A stretch of DNA of 58,121 bases from contig NZ_JAHVKO010000009.1 in NCBI RefSeq assembly GCF_019800665.1, positions 1 to 58,121 of the forward strand. The letters run 5' to 3'. The position numbers were made by a program, and so were the translations under genes. Below, piece by piece: positions 9,668 to 19,836 of the stretch. Each line of letters starts with the position of its first letter. Position 1 is the stretch's first letter. The notes beneath the pieces were generated by a model that was not told the DNA's origin, did not search any database, and was given only the letters and a program-made list of their open reading frames with translations. The DNA is from Microbulbifer agarilyticus (GTDB lineage Bacteria > Pseudomonadota > Gammaproteobacteria > Pseudomonadales > Cellvibrionaceae).

Positions 9668-9872
9668 GGAAAGTCCTTTGTAATCGTTATTGGGACAGCA
9701 TTGCATAATCATTTTTTGGCTGACCCGTTGCGGGTCGCCCGATGGTTACCAAAGTATGTATTTGGCATTTTGGCGAGTCAATGTGGCTCGAAAAGGTCGG
9801 CCTGGCGGAACTTAGAGAGCATTCAACCGAGATGGGTGCGGCTTTCCGGCATGGCTACAGGTGTATACCGGT

Positions 9873-10379
9873 TCAGATCAGGCCATCACCGCATCGAGCT
9901 TCGCGCTCTAAGGTATCCAGCGCATAACCGATGGCATCTGCCGAGAAGCCGCGGTAGGCCAGAAAGCGTTGACGCCGCGCACGCTCGCGCATCTGCTGCT
10001 CACGTTTCAGGCTTACCACAGCACCGCGACTGGCAAACTTGCGTTGTAACACGGAGTAAGCCAGTTCGAACCAATCTGTGTCGAGGGTATCGATCGCGCT
10101 TGTGGCCATACTGCTGGGGATACCCCGCTGCTGTAGATCCTGGCGAATACGCAGGGGGCCGTGGCCACGCTGTACCCGAGAGCGGGCAAACATCTCCGCA
10201 AAGCGCTGGTCGGATTGATAGTTAAGTTCTTCCAGCCGCAGGAACAGGGCTGAAAAATCCGCATCGGGGAATTTTGGCGAGAGCTTTTGAGTGAGCTCCC
10301 GACGCGAGTGATCGCGTCGGGATAGCAGCTCAAGCGCTGCGGTGAACAGCGCCTGGGCGGGGTCGGGAGTGGAAAACAC
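9873..10379 (-). CDS. recX: Regulatory protein RecX
   Basis: RecX binds and caps RecA filaments, limiting strand exchange. The 168-residue product shows three-helix repeats typical of the family, with the signature SRRELTQKLSPKF at about 25-37 and DQRFAEMFARSRVQRGHGPLRIRQDLQQRG in the middle (given as a segment, about 57-86). It begins 26 bp downstream of the recA stop, so the two are very probably cotranscribed under LexA. The start codon is GTG and has no good Shine-Dalgarno sequence, so the exact start is uncertain. The roughly 205-bp gap downstream of recX toward the amidohydrolase gene carries no feature I can support. Confidence 0.93.
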   Translation of the reverse strand: MFSTPDPAQALFTAALELLSRRDHSRRELTQKLSPKFPDADFSALFLRLEELNYQSDQRFAEMFARSRVQRGHGPLRIRQDLQQRGIPSSMATSAIDTLDTDWFELAYSVLQRKFASRGAVVSLKREQQMRERARRQRFLAYRGFSADAIGYALDTLEREARCGDGLI

Positions 10380-10405
10380 TGAAGTAAATGATACAGGGAC
10401 TAAAA

Positions 10406-11437
10406 TCAGCCCTCTGATACTTCCTCGGCGTCTTCAGCGACCGGCGTCATATCGCCGAGCAGCTGGGAACGTAGCAGGCCTTCAATTTCATTGCGGATAT
10501 CCACATTTTCCTTGAGGAATTTCACCGCATTGGCTTTACCCTGGCCAATCTTATCGCCCTTGTAGCTGTACCAAGCACCGGCTTTATCCACCAGTCCCAG
10601 CTTCACGCCGTAGTCGATAATTTCACCAATCAGGTTAATACCCTGGCCGTACATGATCTGGAACTCGGTCTGCTTGAAAGGCGGCGCAACCTTGTTCTTT
10701 ACCACTTTAACACGGGTCTCGTTACCAACCACCTCATCGCCCTCTTTTACGGCACCGATACGACGGATATCCAGGCGTACAGAGGAGTAGAACTTGAGTG
10801 CGTTACCACCGGTGGTGGTTTCCGGGGAGCCGAACATCACACCGATCTTCATACGGATCTGGTTAATAAACACGCACAGGGTATTGGTGTTTTTGATGTT
10901 ACCTGTGAGTTTACGCAGGGCCTGGGACATCAGACGGGCTTGCAGACCAACGTGAGAATCACCCATTTCGCCTTCGATTTCCGCACGCGGCGTCAGTGCC
11001 GCTACGGAGTCGACAATCAATACGTCTACCGCGCCGGAGCGCACCAGCATGTCGGCCACTTCCAGCGCCTGCTCACCGGTGTCCGGCTGGGATACGATCA
11101 ACTCGTCTACGTTTACGCCGAGCTTTTCCGCGTAAATCGGGTCCAGCGCGTGTTCCGCATCGACGAATGCACAGGTACCGCCATTGCGCTGCGCTTCCGC
11201 GATCACCTGCAGGGTCAGGGTGGTTTTACCGGAAGATTCCGGGCCGTAGATCTCGACGATACGTCCACGTGGCAGGCCTCCAATACCCAAGGCTACGTCC
11301 AGTCCCAGGGAACCGGTGGAGATTGCAGGGATACGCTCGCGCTCCTTGTCTCCCATGCGCATAACGGTGCCTTTGCCGAACTGACGCTCGATCTGAGACA
11401 GCGCCGCCTGTAAAGCCTTGTCTTTATTGGAATCCAT
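10406..11437 (-). CDS. recA: Recombinase RecA
   Basis: RecA catalyses homologous pairing and strand exchange and, as a filament, triggers LexA autocleavage. From [13 protein letters not shown] the product has 343 residues. Walker A GPESSGKT is at 65-72. The L1/L2 loop region and the MAW-type [18 protein letters not shown] stretch are intact, as is the [21 protein letters not shown] segment. An alternative ATG lies four codons upstream; I prefer the inner one because GGAAGGG precedes it. The C-terminal tail is acidic (EDAEEVSEG). recX follows and pncC precedes it, the usual gammaproteobacterial order, with a LexA box in the promoter. Confidence 0.98.
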   Translation of the reverse strand: MDSNKDKALQAALSQIERQFGKGTVMRMGDKERERIPAISTGSLGLDVALGIGGLPRGRIVEIYGPESSGKTTLTLQVIAEAQRNGGTCAFVDAEHALDPIYAEKLGVNVDELIVSQPDTGEQALEVADMLVRSGAVDVLIVDSVAALTPRAEIEGEMGDSHVGLQARLMSQALRKLTGNIKNTNTLCVFINQIRMKIGVMFGSPETTTGGNALKFYSSVRLDIRRIGAVKEGDEVVGNETRVKVVKNKVAPPFKQTEFQIMYGQGINLIGEIIDYGVKLGLVDKAGAWYSYKGDKIGQGKANAVKFLKENVDIRNEIEGLLRSQLLGDMTPVAEDAEEVSEG

Positions 11438-11518
11438 GACCCTTCCCATGTGTACCTGAAAGTTGGTGAGAAATACTGCAATTGATACTGCTATTGGGGA
11501 AGGAGCTTAGAGAAAAAT

Positions 11519-11538
11519 TACTGTATAAGCAACCAGTA
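11519..11538 (-). promoter_or_regulatory. LexA (SOS) box of recA
   Basis: TACTGTATAAGCAACCAGTA has the CTG-N10-CAG core with symmetrical TA flanks, the gammaproteobacterial LexA consensus. On the minus strand a -35-like TTGCTT lies within the box, followed 17 bp later by TAAGCT. LexA would therefore cover the RNA polymerase site about 80-100 bp before the recA ATG. Confidence 0.88.
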
Positions 11539-11614
11539 ATCGGGAATGATCGGTATTCGTTTCGAAGCGGCTAAATTTTGTGCGGAAACAATGAAACAAC
11601 GGTGCCAACTCTGG

Positions 11615-12145
11615 TCAGTCGGTATGGCTTTTCGTGATCGCCAGCAGCCCCTCCAGTGCCGTTACCACGGTCTGCGCCTGAACTTCTGCGCGACTGCCGC
11701 CAAACTGCATGCACAGGGCCTTTACTTCCAGCGGCTCCTGCCCCTCGCCATGGGCCCAGGCGATCCATACGGTACCAACGGGCTTTTCTTCACTGCCCCC
11801 ATCGGGCCCGGCAATACCGCTGACCGCGACGGAGATGTTGGCATCAAGGCGATTCAGCACCCCCACCGCCATCTGCCGTACAACCGTTTCACTCACCGCG
11901 CCATCGGTGTCCAGGGCACCCTGATCAACGCCAAGAAAGCCGCGCTTGATACGGTCGGCGTATGACACCAGCGCACCATCAAACCATCCAGAGGAACCCG
12001 CAACAGACGTAATTGCCGCGGCAATGGCGCCGCCGGTACAGGATTCAGCAGTTGTCACCTTCCACTCCAGGCGGGTCAATTCCGCGCCCAGGTCGGTCGC
12101 CAGGTTTTTGGCCAGAGATAGTTGCTGTGCTGTGCTGTCTTTCAC
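11615..12145 (-). CDS. pncC: Nicotinamide-nucleotide amidase (CinA C-terminal domain)
   Basis: This enzyme deamidates nicotinamide mononucleotide to nicotinate mononucleotide in pyridine nucleotide recycling. It is the stand-alone C-terminal domain of CinA, about 176 residues from the GTG start. That start is supported by AAGGAT seven bases before it; an ATG ten codons upstream in frame is the alternative. The motif TTAESCTGGAIAAAIT contains the conserved ESCTGG. SVAVSGIAGPDGG and KPVGTVWIAW are the other family signatures. It is on the same strand directly upstream of recA, a conserved arrangement in gammaproteobacteria, although recA has its own SOS promoter in between. Confidence 0.93.
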   Translation of the reverse strand: MKDSTAQQLSLAKNLATDLGAELTRLEWKVTTAESCTGGAIAAAITSVAGSSGWFDGALVSYADRIKRGFLGVDQGALDTDGAVSETVVRQMAVGVLNRLDANISVAVSGIAGPDGGSEEKPVGTVWIAWAHGEGQEPLEVKALCMQFGGSRAEVQAQTVVTALEGLLAITKSHTD

Positions 12146-12223
12146 CAGATATCCTTTTCCGAACGCACTGAACAAGCGGAGTGCAAATTGGGGCTCAGGT
12201 AGATTTCCCCGGGGTAATAGCGG

Positions 12224-13165
12224 CTACAGAGGTTGCAACTGGCCATTGAGGTACAGGGTCTTGCCGCTCTGATCCTGGACCCGGAAACCGGTACCGCCGT
12301 CGCCTCGAGTGTAGAGGAATTGCGCCGACGCAGGCAGTAACACCGGGCGCTTGAACTCCACACTCATGCGGAAGGCCGCCGGCAAACCCCGCTCACCCGC
12401 TTCAGATTCCAGGGCAGCGAGACATGCAGCCTTGGTCCACATGCCGTGCACGATCGCGCTGGAGAACCCGAACAGGCGCGCCGACGAGGCAAACAGGTGA
12501 ATGGGGTTCCAATCGCCGGAGACTTTGGCATAACTGCGCCCGGCCGCCTCGGAAATGGACCAGGGGATGCTCGAAGCCTCCGCCATATCGGGCATATCCT
12601 GAGGGAATGGCGCCAGGTTCGCGTGTTTCGGGGCGTCTTTGTCGGCGTGCTTACCGCGTACCAGCATGGCGCTCTCGCACTCCCATACCAGCTCATCCCC
12701 CACCTTCACCCGGGTCACCAGGGCAAACTCATAGCCGCGCTTTACCGGCACCGGTGCCAGCAAATCGCAGTGGATATCCATGGGTTCCTCAACCTGGATA
12801 GGCCGGTGCTGGGTAATCTGGTTGCGCAGATGCACCATGCCGAGGACCGGAAAGGTAAAGGCATCGGAGACCAGCAGCTTTAGGTGCAGGGGCATGGCCA
12901 GCACAAACGGGTAAGTTGCCGGCAGATCAGTCCCCGCGGCAAAGCCACATACATCGCAGTAGGCGCGCACGCGCTCGCGATCCACCCGCTGCTCACGCAG
13001 GCTAACGCTGGCCAGAACGGAGGAATTGTGTGCCTGGGTAGTACGCTTTTTACGCGCGGTCAGAGCGCGGAAGTACAACGGCAGTACCGCCGGACGGGCA
13101 TTGAGCTCGATATGAAGGGGAGAAGATCTGTGGTTTGCCTTGGGCACAGGGATAAATCTCGGCAT
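12224..13165 (-). CDS. MaoC-like (hot-dog fold) hydratase
   Basis: This is a probable (R)-specific enoyl-CoA hydratase or related hot-dog protein. The 313-residue product has a degenerate N-terminal hot-dog half (about 1-170) and a C-terminal MaoC half with SGDWNPIHLFASSARLFG and IVHGMWTKAACLAALE. The D, N-P-I-H and H-G residues match the hydratase 2 motif that activates water on an enoyl-CoA. Double hot-dog architecture is typical of eukaryote-like and some bacterial enoyl-CoA hydratases. GGAG lies 11 bases before the ATG. Its specific substrate cannot be told. It is on the minus strand upstream of pncC and separated from the peptidase gene by a hairpin-containing spacer. Confidence 0.8.
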   Translation of the reverse strand: MPRFIPVPKANHRSSPLHIELNARPAVLPLYFRALTARKKRTTQAHNSSVLASVSLREQRVDRERVRAYCDVCGFAAGTDLPATYPFVLAMPLHLKLLVSDAFTFPVLGMVHLRNQITQHRPIQVEEPMDIHCDLLAPVPVKRGYEFALVTRVKVGDELVWECESAMLVRGKHADKDAPKHANLAPFPQDMPDMAEASSIPWSISEAAGRSYAKVSGDWNPIHLFASSARLFGFSSAIVHGMWTKAACLAALESEAGERGLPAAFRMSVEFKRPVLLPASAQFLYTRGDGGTGFRVQDQSGKTLYLNGQLQPL

Positions 13166-13263
13166 AAATCTGATGGCTCCAGATAATAACCCGGGCCGGA
13201 GTGGCTAGCTAGAGACCATTCGGTCACGCCACTCTGCCCGGCTCATTAGGCTACTTGCCAAAT

Positions 13264-13300
13264 GCTACCTGTCATAGATGCCGAAACGATGACAGGTAGC
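13264..13300. repeat. Perfect 12-bp inverted repeat after the peptidase gene
   Basis: GCTACCTGTCAT (13264-13275) and its exact reverse complement (13289-13300) are separated by 13 bp. It lies 8 bp beyond the stop codon of the prolyl oligopeptidase gene. There is no T run on either side, so it is either a Rho-dependent end with a protective 3' hairpin or a protein-binding palindrome. Confidence 0.7.
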
Positions 13301-13307
13301 CAGACGA

Positions 13308-15470
13308 TCAGCTCTCCGGCAGCTCGGAGATACCCATATTGAACAGGGTAAAGCCGAAGATGTCCGCGTACTGCTCGATGATCTTCGAGACCGGGGTACC
13401 GGCACCATGGCCAGCATTGGTTTCGATACGGATCAGGGTCGGTGCAGCGCCTGCCTGCTTGCTCTGCAGCTCGGCGGCGAACTTGAAGGAATGCGCCGGC
13501 ACAACACGGTCATCGTGATCAGCAGTGGTTACCAGGGTCGCTGGATATTCGGTGCCTTGCTGCACGTTGTGTACCGGGGAATACCCTTTCAGGTACTGGA
13601 ACATTTCTTCACTCTCTTCCGCGGTGCCGTAGTCGTAGGCCCAACCGGCGCCAGCGGTAAAGGTGTGGTAACGCAACATATCCATCACGCCGACGGCAGG
13701 CAGCGCAACCTGAACCAGCTCGGGACGCTGAGTCATTACCGCACCCACCAGCAGGCCGCCGTTGGAGCCACCGCGAATCGCCAGATAATCGCTGGAGGTG
13801 TAGCCCTGATCGATCAGGAATTCACCGGCGGCGATAAAGTCATCGAATACGTTCTGCTTCTGCAGCTTGGTACCGGCGTCGTGCCAGCGCTTGCCGTACT
13901 CACCACCACCGCGCAGGTTAGGCACTGCGTAGACACCACCAAGCTCCATCCACACCGCATTGGTAATGCTGAATGACGGCGTCAGGCTGATGTTGAAGCC
14001 GCCATAGCCGTACAGGATGGTCGGGTTTTTACCGTTCAGTTCCAGGCCTTTCTTGTGGGTAATCAGCATGGGCACACGGGTGCCGTCTTTGGAGGTGTAG
14101 AACACCTGCTGAGACTCATAGGCAGACGGATCGAACTGAGCACCGGATTCCCGGTATACAGAAGATTCACCCTCGGCTACATCAAACGCGAAAATCGTGG
14201 AAGGCGTTTTGTAGTTAGTGAAGGAGTAGTACAAGGTGGTATCTTCACGCTTGCCGCCCAGGGAGGAGGCACTACCCGGCCCCGGCAGGGCAATTTCACG
14301 TACTTTTTCACCGTCGTAGTCGTACTGGTAAATTTTGGACAGTGCATCGACCATGTACTCGGCGAAGAAATAGCCACCGCCGGTGGACGCCGTCAGTACA
14401 TTTTCGGTTTCACCGATAAAGTCCTGCCAATTCGCAGGCGCCGGGTTGGCGGCGTCCACGGTGACTACTTTCTTGTTCGGCGCTTCGCGGTTGGTCACCA
14501 GGAACAGCTTGCTGCCCTGATTGTCGATCACATAGGTGTCGGAGTCGAAATCGGTAAGCACCGGTACCAGTGGCGCATCCGCTTTGGTGAGATCGCGGAT
14601 AAACAGGTCATTGCCTGAAGTGGAGGTCGCCCCGGAAATTACCAGGAAGCCATCATCTTCGGTCACTACACCGGAGACGTAGCGACGCTTTTCTTCGTCG
14701 GTACCGCCGAATACCAGCGTGTCTTCTGATTGAGGCTGGCCCAGCTTGTGGTAGTACAGTTTGTGCTGATCGGTTTTTGCCGACAGCTCACTGCCATCGG
14801 GCTTGTCGTAGCTGGAGTAGTAAAAGCCTTCATTCCCTTTCCAGGAAATACCGGAGAACTTCACGTCGACCAGCGGCTGCTCAAGGATTTCCTTGGTCTC
14901 GGCATCGATGATGAAGATCTTGCGCCAGTCACTGCCACCCTCGGATACGGAGTACGCGGCGATGCTGCCATCTTTGGAAAATTTCAGGGTCGCCAGGGAG
15001 GTGGTGCCGTCTTCACTGAAGGTATTCGGGTCGAGGAAAATTTCCGCTTCGCCGTCGCCCTTGTTGCGCCACACCACATACTGGTTCTGCAAACCATCGT
15101 TGCGATAGAAATAGGTGTAATCGCCTTCCTTGAACGGCGAGCCCACTTTTTCGTAGTTCCACAGGGCTTCAAGGCGCTGCTTTAGGGTATCCCGATAAGG
15201 AATCTGGTCCAGATAGCCAAAGGTTACCGCGTTCTGTTCTTTCACCCAGGCCTCGGTCTCGGCACTGCGGTCGTCTTCTAACCATCGATAAGGGTCCGCC
15301 ACCTCGGTATCAAAATAGCTGTCCACCACTTCGCCCATGCGGGTTTCCGGGTAGGCCAATGCCACTGCGGCAACGGGCTGGGTCGTTTCAGCCTCTTTAG
15401 CGACGTCCTGGGACTCTCCCGAGCAGGCTGCCAATACGCCGGCGGCCGCCAAGATGGTTATTTTTTTCAC
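13308..15470 (-). CDS. Prolyl oligopeptidase family (S9A) lipoprotein
   Basis: This is a serine peptidase that cleaves short peptides after proline and is probably anchored in the periplasm. The 720-residue product starts at GTG, with GGAA upstream, as [20 protein letters not shown], a lipoprotein signal with lipobox LAAC. A seven-bladed propeller domain follows. In the C-terminal alpha/beta hydrolase domain the nucleophile serine is in [11 protein letters not shown], the acid in DHDDRVVP and the histidine in NAGHGAG, so the triad is complete. [27 protein letters not shown] is the classic S9A opening (about 39-65). It is monocistronic by spacing on both sides. Confidence 0.94.
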   Translation of the reverse strand: MKKITILAAAGVLAACSGESQDVAKEAETTQPVAAVALAYPETRMGEVVDSYFDTEVADPYRWLEDDRSAETEAWVKEQNAVTFGYLDQIPYRDTLKQRLEALWNYEKVGSPFKEGDYTYFYRNDGLQNQYVVWRNKGDGEAEIFLDPNTFSEDGTTSLATLKFSKDGSIAAYSVSEGGSDWRKIFIIDAETKEILEQPLVDVKFSGISWKGNEGFYYSSYDKPDGSELSAKTDQHKLYYHKLGQPQSEDTLVFGGTDEEKRRYVSGVVTEDDGFLVISGATSTSGNDLFIRDLTKADAPLVPVLTDFDSDTYVIDNQGSKLFLVTNREAPNKKVVTVDAANPAPANWQDFIGETENVLTASTGGGYFFAEYMVDALSKIYQYDYDGEKVREIALPGPGSASSLGGKREDTTLYYSFTNYKTPSTIFAFDVAEGESSVYRESGAQFDPSAYESQQVFYTSKDGTRVPMLITHKKGLELNGKNPTILYGYGGFNISLTPSFSITNAVWMELGGVYAVPNLRGGGEYGKRWHDAGTKLQKQNVFDDFIAAGEFLIDQGYTSSDYLAIRGGSNGGLLVGAVMTQRPELVQVALPAVGVMDMLRYHTFTAGAGWAYDYGTAEESEEMFQYLKGYSPVHNVQQGTEYPATLVTTADHDDRVVPAHSFKFAAELQSKQAGAAPTLIRIETNAGHGAGTPVSKIIEQYADIFGFTLFNMGISELPES

Positions 15471-15679
15471 GTTTGAGATTCCTTCGGCTGGTGAATGAAT
15501 TATTAAGCACGCAATGAAGCGAGCACGTAACCAGACCGTCTAGGAAACCGAATTCCCGCGGGCGAATCAAGGAATTGGTACTCAGCAGCACCCCGCAAAC
15601 CATTCTCCGGAAAAACTGAAGATTTAAGGTTTTTTCAACCACCTATACCTCAAAGGCCATCAATTATTTTGCTACAAAT

Positions 15680-17080
15680 CTAAACCAACATTACCCAGCA
15701 GACGCCGGCGATGATCAGCGAAGCCAGCACACTGAGTACCGCCCCCTCCCGAACCATCTCCTGAATGCGCAATTTGCCCGTGCCGTAAGCAATGGCATTG
15801 GGTGCCGTCGCCACTGGCAGCATAAAGGCGCAGCTGGCACACATGGCTGCGGGAATCATCAGCACCATGGGATCAAACCCGGCACTGGTAGCGACTACCG
15901 CGAGGATCGGCATCAACAGCGTGGCGGTAGCCGTATTGCTGGTAATCTCGGTAAGGAAGGTGACCGACAGGCAGAGCAGAATCATCATCAACCACAGCGG
16001 CATGGCGGTGAGGAAGTTCAGCCCTTGCCCCATCATGTCGCTCAAGCCTGATGCCGAGAAACCTTTGGCGATGGCGATACCCCCAGCAAACAGCAGCAGC
16101 ATGCCCCAGGGAATACTCTCGGCAGTCTGCCAATCCAGTAGTCGCCCGCCTTTGCCATTTGGAATCAGGAACATCAACACCACCGCCGCCAGCGCAACGG
16201 TGCTATCGCCAGCATCAGGAACACCCAGTAAATCGCTCCAACCACCAAACGGCTCATTGCGGGTTACCCAAAACAAAATGGCCACCCCGAACACCGCCAG
16301 GGTGCGCGCCTCTTCCGGACGCCACGGGCCAACACTGGGAGCCTCGAGGGACTTGTGCAGATGAATCCCGCGGGTGAGCCACAACGCCATCAGCGGCAGG
16401 GTGATCAACACCACCGGCAATCCGATCTTCATCCAACGGGCAAAACTGAACTCCCGGCCGGTCACTTCCTCGTAAATGCCCATAAAGATCACGTTGGGCG
16501 GTGTGCCCAACGGGCTGCCCACGCCGCCGAGACTCGCCGCGTAGGCAATACCCAGAATCAGGGCAACCGTGAGCCGGTGGTTGTCGGTGCGCGAGGCAAT
16601 CGCGAGGGCGATGGGCAGCATCATCAAGGTGGTGGCGGTATTGGAAATCCACATGCTCAACAGGCCCGCCGCGAGCATAAAGCCCAGCACCAGTCGCCGC
16701 CCGCTGGTAAGACCCACCACACGCAGCATATAAAGTGCGAGTCGTTCGTGAGCACCGCTTTTCTCCAGCGCTTTGGAGAGGATAAAAGCCCCCATCAGCA
16801 ACAGGATCACATGACTGCCCAGCGAAGCGGCCACCCCCTTGTGGTCCAACACCCCAAACAGGGGCAGCAATACAAATGGCACCAGCGATGTGGCCGGAAT
16901 CGGCATGGCTTCCGTCACCCACCAGATGACGGTCAACAGGGTAATGGCCGCGGTTACCGCAGGCAGATACGCCATACCCGCCGCCGACAACACAAAATAG
17001 AAGGCTCCGGCGAACAAGGGCCCCAACAGCATTACAAAGGATTTCTGCACATTCATTTTTTTATTTTCCGTTTTCGCCAC
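15680..17080 (-). CDS. DASS/SLC13 family sodium:dicarboxylate-type symporter
   Basis: This is an inner-membrane carrier of the divalent anion:Na+ symporter family, which moves dicarboxylates such as succinate, or citrate or sulfate in some members. The 466 residues contain about 11-12 hydrophobic segments. The two SNT motifs that bind Na+ and substrate are present: WISNTATTLMMLPIA in the first half and TEITSNTATATLLMP in the second. WWVTEAMPIPATSLVPF is the family hairpin signature. The longest frame begins with GTG at 17080. An ATG nine codons in, at 17056, is equally possible and has GGAA before it. It lies 37 bp upstream of nothing cotranscribed that I can identify, with the PhoD-like gene on the same strand before it. 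Confidence 0.88.
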   Translation of the reverse strand: MAKTENKKMNVQKSFVMLLGPLFAGAFYFVLSAAGMAYLPAVTAAITLLTVIWWVTEAMPIPATSLVPFVLLPLFGVLDHKGVAASLGSHVILLLMGAFILSKALEKSGAHERLALYMLRVVGLTSGRRLVLGFMLAAGLLSMWISNTATTLMMLPIALAIASRTDNHRLTVALILGIAYAASLGGVGSPLGTPPNVIFMGIYEEVTGREFSFARWMKIGLPVVLITLPLMALWLTRGIHLHKSLEAPSVGPWRPEEARTLAVFGVAILFWVTRNEPFGGWSDLLGVPDAGDSTVALAAVVLMFLIPNGKGGRLLDWQTAESIPWGMLLLFAGGIAIAKGFSASGLSDMMGQGLNFLTAMPLWLMMILLCLSVTFLTEITSNTATATLLMPILAVVATSAGFDPMVLMIPAAMCASCAFMLPVATAPNAIAYGTGKLRIQEMVREGAVLSVLASLIIAGVCWVMLV

Positions 17081-17117
17081 GCTCTGCTATCGGCGCTCAC
17101 CTTATACGCCCGCTTTA

Positions 17118-18821
17118 CTAACAGGGCTCACTTATTTCTTCGGTCTGTGCTGCAGGATCTTTGGGAGCGATCGCTGGAACAGTCTCCGACTTTGCAGCCG
17201 ATCGTTTGCGCAGCACCAAATTCTGCATTTCCCAATCCACCGAAGGCGCCTGCTGTGCGTCGCAGCCGGTGATGTTCCAGCACAAAATCTGCACGCGCAC
17301 ATCGCCGTCGACAGTACCGGGCTCGAAACGCAGGGTAACAAAATTGTTGTTGCAGCTGTTTGTGGAACGCTTGCCACCGTCACCAATGGCGCTGCCCGCC
17401 TGCAGGTACTCCACCTCAGCACGGATATGATCGGTCGGGCGATCAGGGAAAACCGCAAGAGTCTGATCTGCGCCGGCAACGGCGCTGGGAAGGCAGGCCA
17501 GCGGCGAAGACACCACCTCCACCACCTGCTTGCCCCCCAGGTCAAAACGGGCGAGACGACTGAAATGCACATCACCTGCGAGGATCAACAGGTCCTGCGG
17601 ACAATCGCGTATGGCCCGTACCAGATTCTGGTACTGCCCGGTATCCGCCAATGAATGATCCCCCAATCCCAGCTTTACCCGCAGTGATTTGAGCAGGCCA
17701 CCGTCGCGGAACTGCCAGCGCGTCAGCAGCGGCGCCGGCAACACCAGCACCCCGGGGCGATCCAGCTCTCTGAGCCAGGTGGTGGCCGCAGCAAAGGTCT
17801 GGGGATCGGTAAAGTTGGCATCCTGCCCGCGGGCGCGCTGTAAACGCGTATCCAGCACGAAGAACTTCAATGCATCGGCCACGTCGAACTGGCTGGAACA
17901 TGCCCCCGATGGCAGCTGGTATGCGTCGAACAGGTCCCGCGCACAGCTCTGCCAGGTATCACGCACCTTGCGCGACCAGAGCGTGGGCAGGAAACCGGGC
18001 GGATTCGGGAAGTCGTTCCAGAATTCGTGGTCGCCGGCGAGGAAATAGTGGAAACCCTGCTGCAGCTTGGTGCGCAAGCCGCGCCGCCAGTTGCGCAGGT
18101 ATTCGGTGGTAAATACAGCGTTAAGCTTGCGGCGAATTTTGGCGCGGGAGCGGAAACCCAGCGGGGAAAAGTTGCGGCTGCTAAAGCCGCGAATGACGCT
18201 GGCACCCCAGCCAGTGTTGGAAAATGCTGTATCCAGATAAACCTGGTCACCGCCGAGAAAGGACACCTGGGGGCGATACGCCGCAGGTAACGCTTCCATC
18301 GCTTTGCTCAAGGCGCCGCCGTCCGCGTCGCCATAAAAACAGGTTCCATACCAAACATTGAAGCCGCCTTCGAGCGTGCGCGGGCGCCCACGGCACTCCG
18401 CATGGGCAAGCGCATGAGAGGATTCATGTAGCCCCCACAACGACAGGCGGTAGTGCACCCCCGGTAGCAAGGCGAGATTTACCAGGGTAAACGCTATGCC
18501 CGGGGCAGAGCGATCAAATACTATCGGGACATCCCGCCGGATTGATTCCCGCGCAACGGTCGCAGCGGCACCGTCGGCGGGCTCGACCCGCAGCCAGTAA
18601 CGCGATTCTGATGTGACCGCAGCCCCGCTTTGCACGTCTGGCGCAGGCTCTGGATCATTAAAGTCAGCCACCCAGACCTGCCCCGAATCGCCCTCGCCGT
18701 ATCCGTGCGGCACAATCATATAGCGATCGAGTTGTGCACCCTCTGCGGGGGTACAGTGCTCCCCGGTCGAAGCCAGTTTCGCGGCCGTACCGGCGTCTGC
18801 AGTTTGAATCCTTGTATCCAT
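17118..18821 (-). CDS. PhoD-like metallophosphatase, cytoplasmic type
   Basis: The 567-residue protein has the metallophosphoesterase motifs in order: SFLGGDQVYLDTAF (GGDxxY), LAGDHEFWNDFP (GDHE in place of the usual GNHE) and LILAGDVHFSRLA (GDVHxS). These match the PhoD/alkaline phosphatase D fold. No signal peptide is visible, so it is unlikely to be a classic Tat-exported PhoD. About 190 N-terminal residues form a separate domain resembling the beta-sandwich seen before PhoD-like cores. The ATG is preceded by a purine-rich stretch. The natural substrate is unknown. It ends 37 bp before the transporter gene, so the two may share a transcript; I see no functional link. Confidence 0.78.
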   Translation of the reverse strand: MDTRIQTADAGTAAKLASTGEHCTPAEGAQLDRYMIVPHGYGEGDSGQVWVADFNDPEPAPDVQSGAAVTSESRYWLRVEPADGAAATVARESIRRDVPIVFDRSAPGIAFTLVNLALLPGVHYRLSLWGLHESSHALAHAECRGRPRTLEGGFNVWYGTCFYGDADGGALSKAMEALPAAYRPQVSFLGGDQVYLDTAFSNTGWGASVIRGFSSRNFSPLGFRSRAKIRRKLNAVFTTEYLRNWRRGLRTKLQQGFHYFLAGDHEFWNDFPNPPGFLPTLWSRKVRDTWQSCARDLFDAYQLPSGACSSQFDVADALKFFVLDTRLQRARGQDANFTDPQTFAAATTWLRELDRPGVLVLPAPLLTRWQFRDGGLLKSLRVKLGLGDHSLADTGQYQNLVRAIRDCPQDLLILAGDVHFSRLARFDLGGKQVVEVVSSPLACLPSAVAGADQTLAVFPDRPTDHIRAEVEYLQAGSAIGDGGKRSTNSCNNNFVTLRFEPGTVDGDVRVQILCWNITGCDAQQAPSVDWEMQNLVLRKRSAAKSETVPAIAPKDPAAQTEEISEPC

Positions 18822-18951
18822 GCCCCAATAAATTCCCTAAGCACCCTGTTGTTATCCTTCTCTGCAAGCGAGAGGCGGGCAACATGGTCGCAGAATTTCA
18901 CCTCAGGTCAATAATCGACCCGGTAACTCAGGCAACAGGCAGGAACTTCGT

Positions 18952-19836
18952 GTGGATGCTTTTCTCGTCATAATTCTCATCGCCGTACTGGCGTGGGTGG
19001 TGCCCTTCCTGTGGCAGCGCTGGCGTCGCAATTACCTGCGCTCGCGCCCCCTAAGTACCAGGCAGGAACGTATTCTGGCGGACCGTCTGGCCTTGTTTCG
19101 CTATTTACCTGCAGACAGACAGCAGGAGCTGAAGGAAAACATCAGCCTGTTCCTGCGCGATAAGGAATTTGTCGGCTGCAATGGGCAGGTAATCACGGAG
19201 GACATCCGCGTAACCATCGCCGCTCACGCCTGTTTGCTGTTACTGGAGCGCCCCAACAACTGCTATCCCGATCTGAAAACAGTACTGGTGTATCCGGATG
19301 CGTATGTCGCCAGGGAAACCCGCCACGATGGACATGTGCAGTCGTCGCACATGAGCGCGCGCGCCGGCGAAGCCCACTACCGGGGCCCGGTGGTGTTGTC
19401 CTGGGGAGACTTGGTCGATGGAATGCAGAGCCCACAAAGCGGCCACAATGTGGCGATCCACGAGTTCGCACACAAGCTGGATGAAGAAGATGGCTATGTG
19501 GACGGACGCCCACCCTTTGAGAACAGCGCCGATGGCAAGACCTGGGCGCCGGTAATGCGTGAGGCATTTACCGAGTTGCGCCAGCGAATCCAAACACTGC
19601 ACGCTGGCGCAGAGCTGGCGGCGAGTGAAACCGCGGTGGCGCTTGGGGAAAAACCCTCGGTACTGGACACCTACGGTGCCCAGTCACCTGCAGAGTTCTT
19701 TGCGGTCGCGACGGAGGCGTTTTTTATTATTCCGACGGCGATGGAATCGGCGCATCCGGCACTGTATCGGGAGATGCAAAAATTTTTCCGAACAGATCCG
19801 GCCGCATTGCTGCGTGGAAATCGTCCGGACGGTTGA
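18952..19836 (+). CDS. mtfA: MtfA-family (M90) zinc-dependent peptidase
   Basis: In enterics MtfA is a zinc aminopeptidase that sequesters the Mlc repressor and so affects glucose PTS expression. The 294-residue product starts with GTG seven bases after AGGA. An N-terminal transmembrane segment (about 4-20) precedes the soluble domain. The metal motif HEFAHKLDEEDG is at 170-181 and PAEFFAVATEAFF supplies the downstream Glu region. VLVYPDAYV and GPVVLSWGDL are family-specific. Neither mlc nor ptsG is nearby, so the regulatory role is not implied. Its 3' end overlaps the convergent nucleotidyltransferase gene by 110 bp. Confidence 0.88.
   Translation: MDAFLVIILIAVLAWVVPFLWQRWRRNYLRSRPLSTRQERILADRLALFRYLPADRQQELKENISLFLRDKEFVGCNGQVITEDIRVTIAAHACLLLLERPNNCYPDLKTVLVYPDAYVARETRHDGHVQSSHMSARAGEAHYRGPVVLSWGDLVDGMQSPQSGHNVAIHEFAHKLDEEDGYVDGRPPFENSADGKTWAPVMREAFTELRQRIQTLHAGAELAASETAVALGEKPSVLDTYGAQSPAEFFAVATEAFFIIPTAMESAHPALYREMQKFFRTDPAALLRGNRPDG

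Noticed and set aside
9820..9890. A third cloverleaf-like element downstream of recX
   Set aside because: CCGG-flanked TACAGGTGTA resembles an inner hairpin, but no long outer arms could be found.
16355..17272. A 305-codon frame antisense to the DASS transporter
   Set aside because: Low-complexity His/Gln/Arg product that mirrors the transporter.
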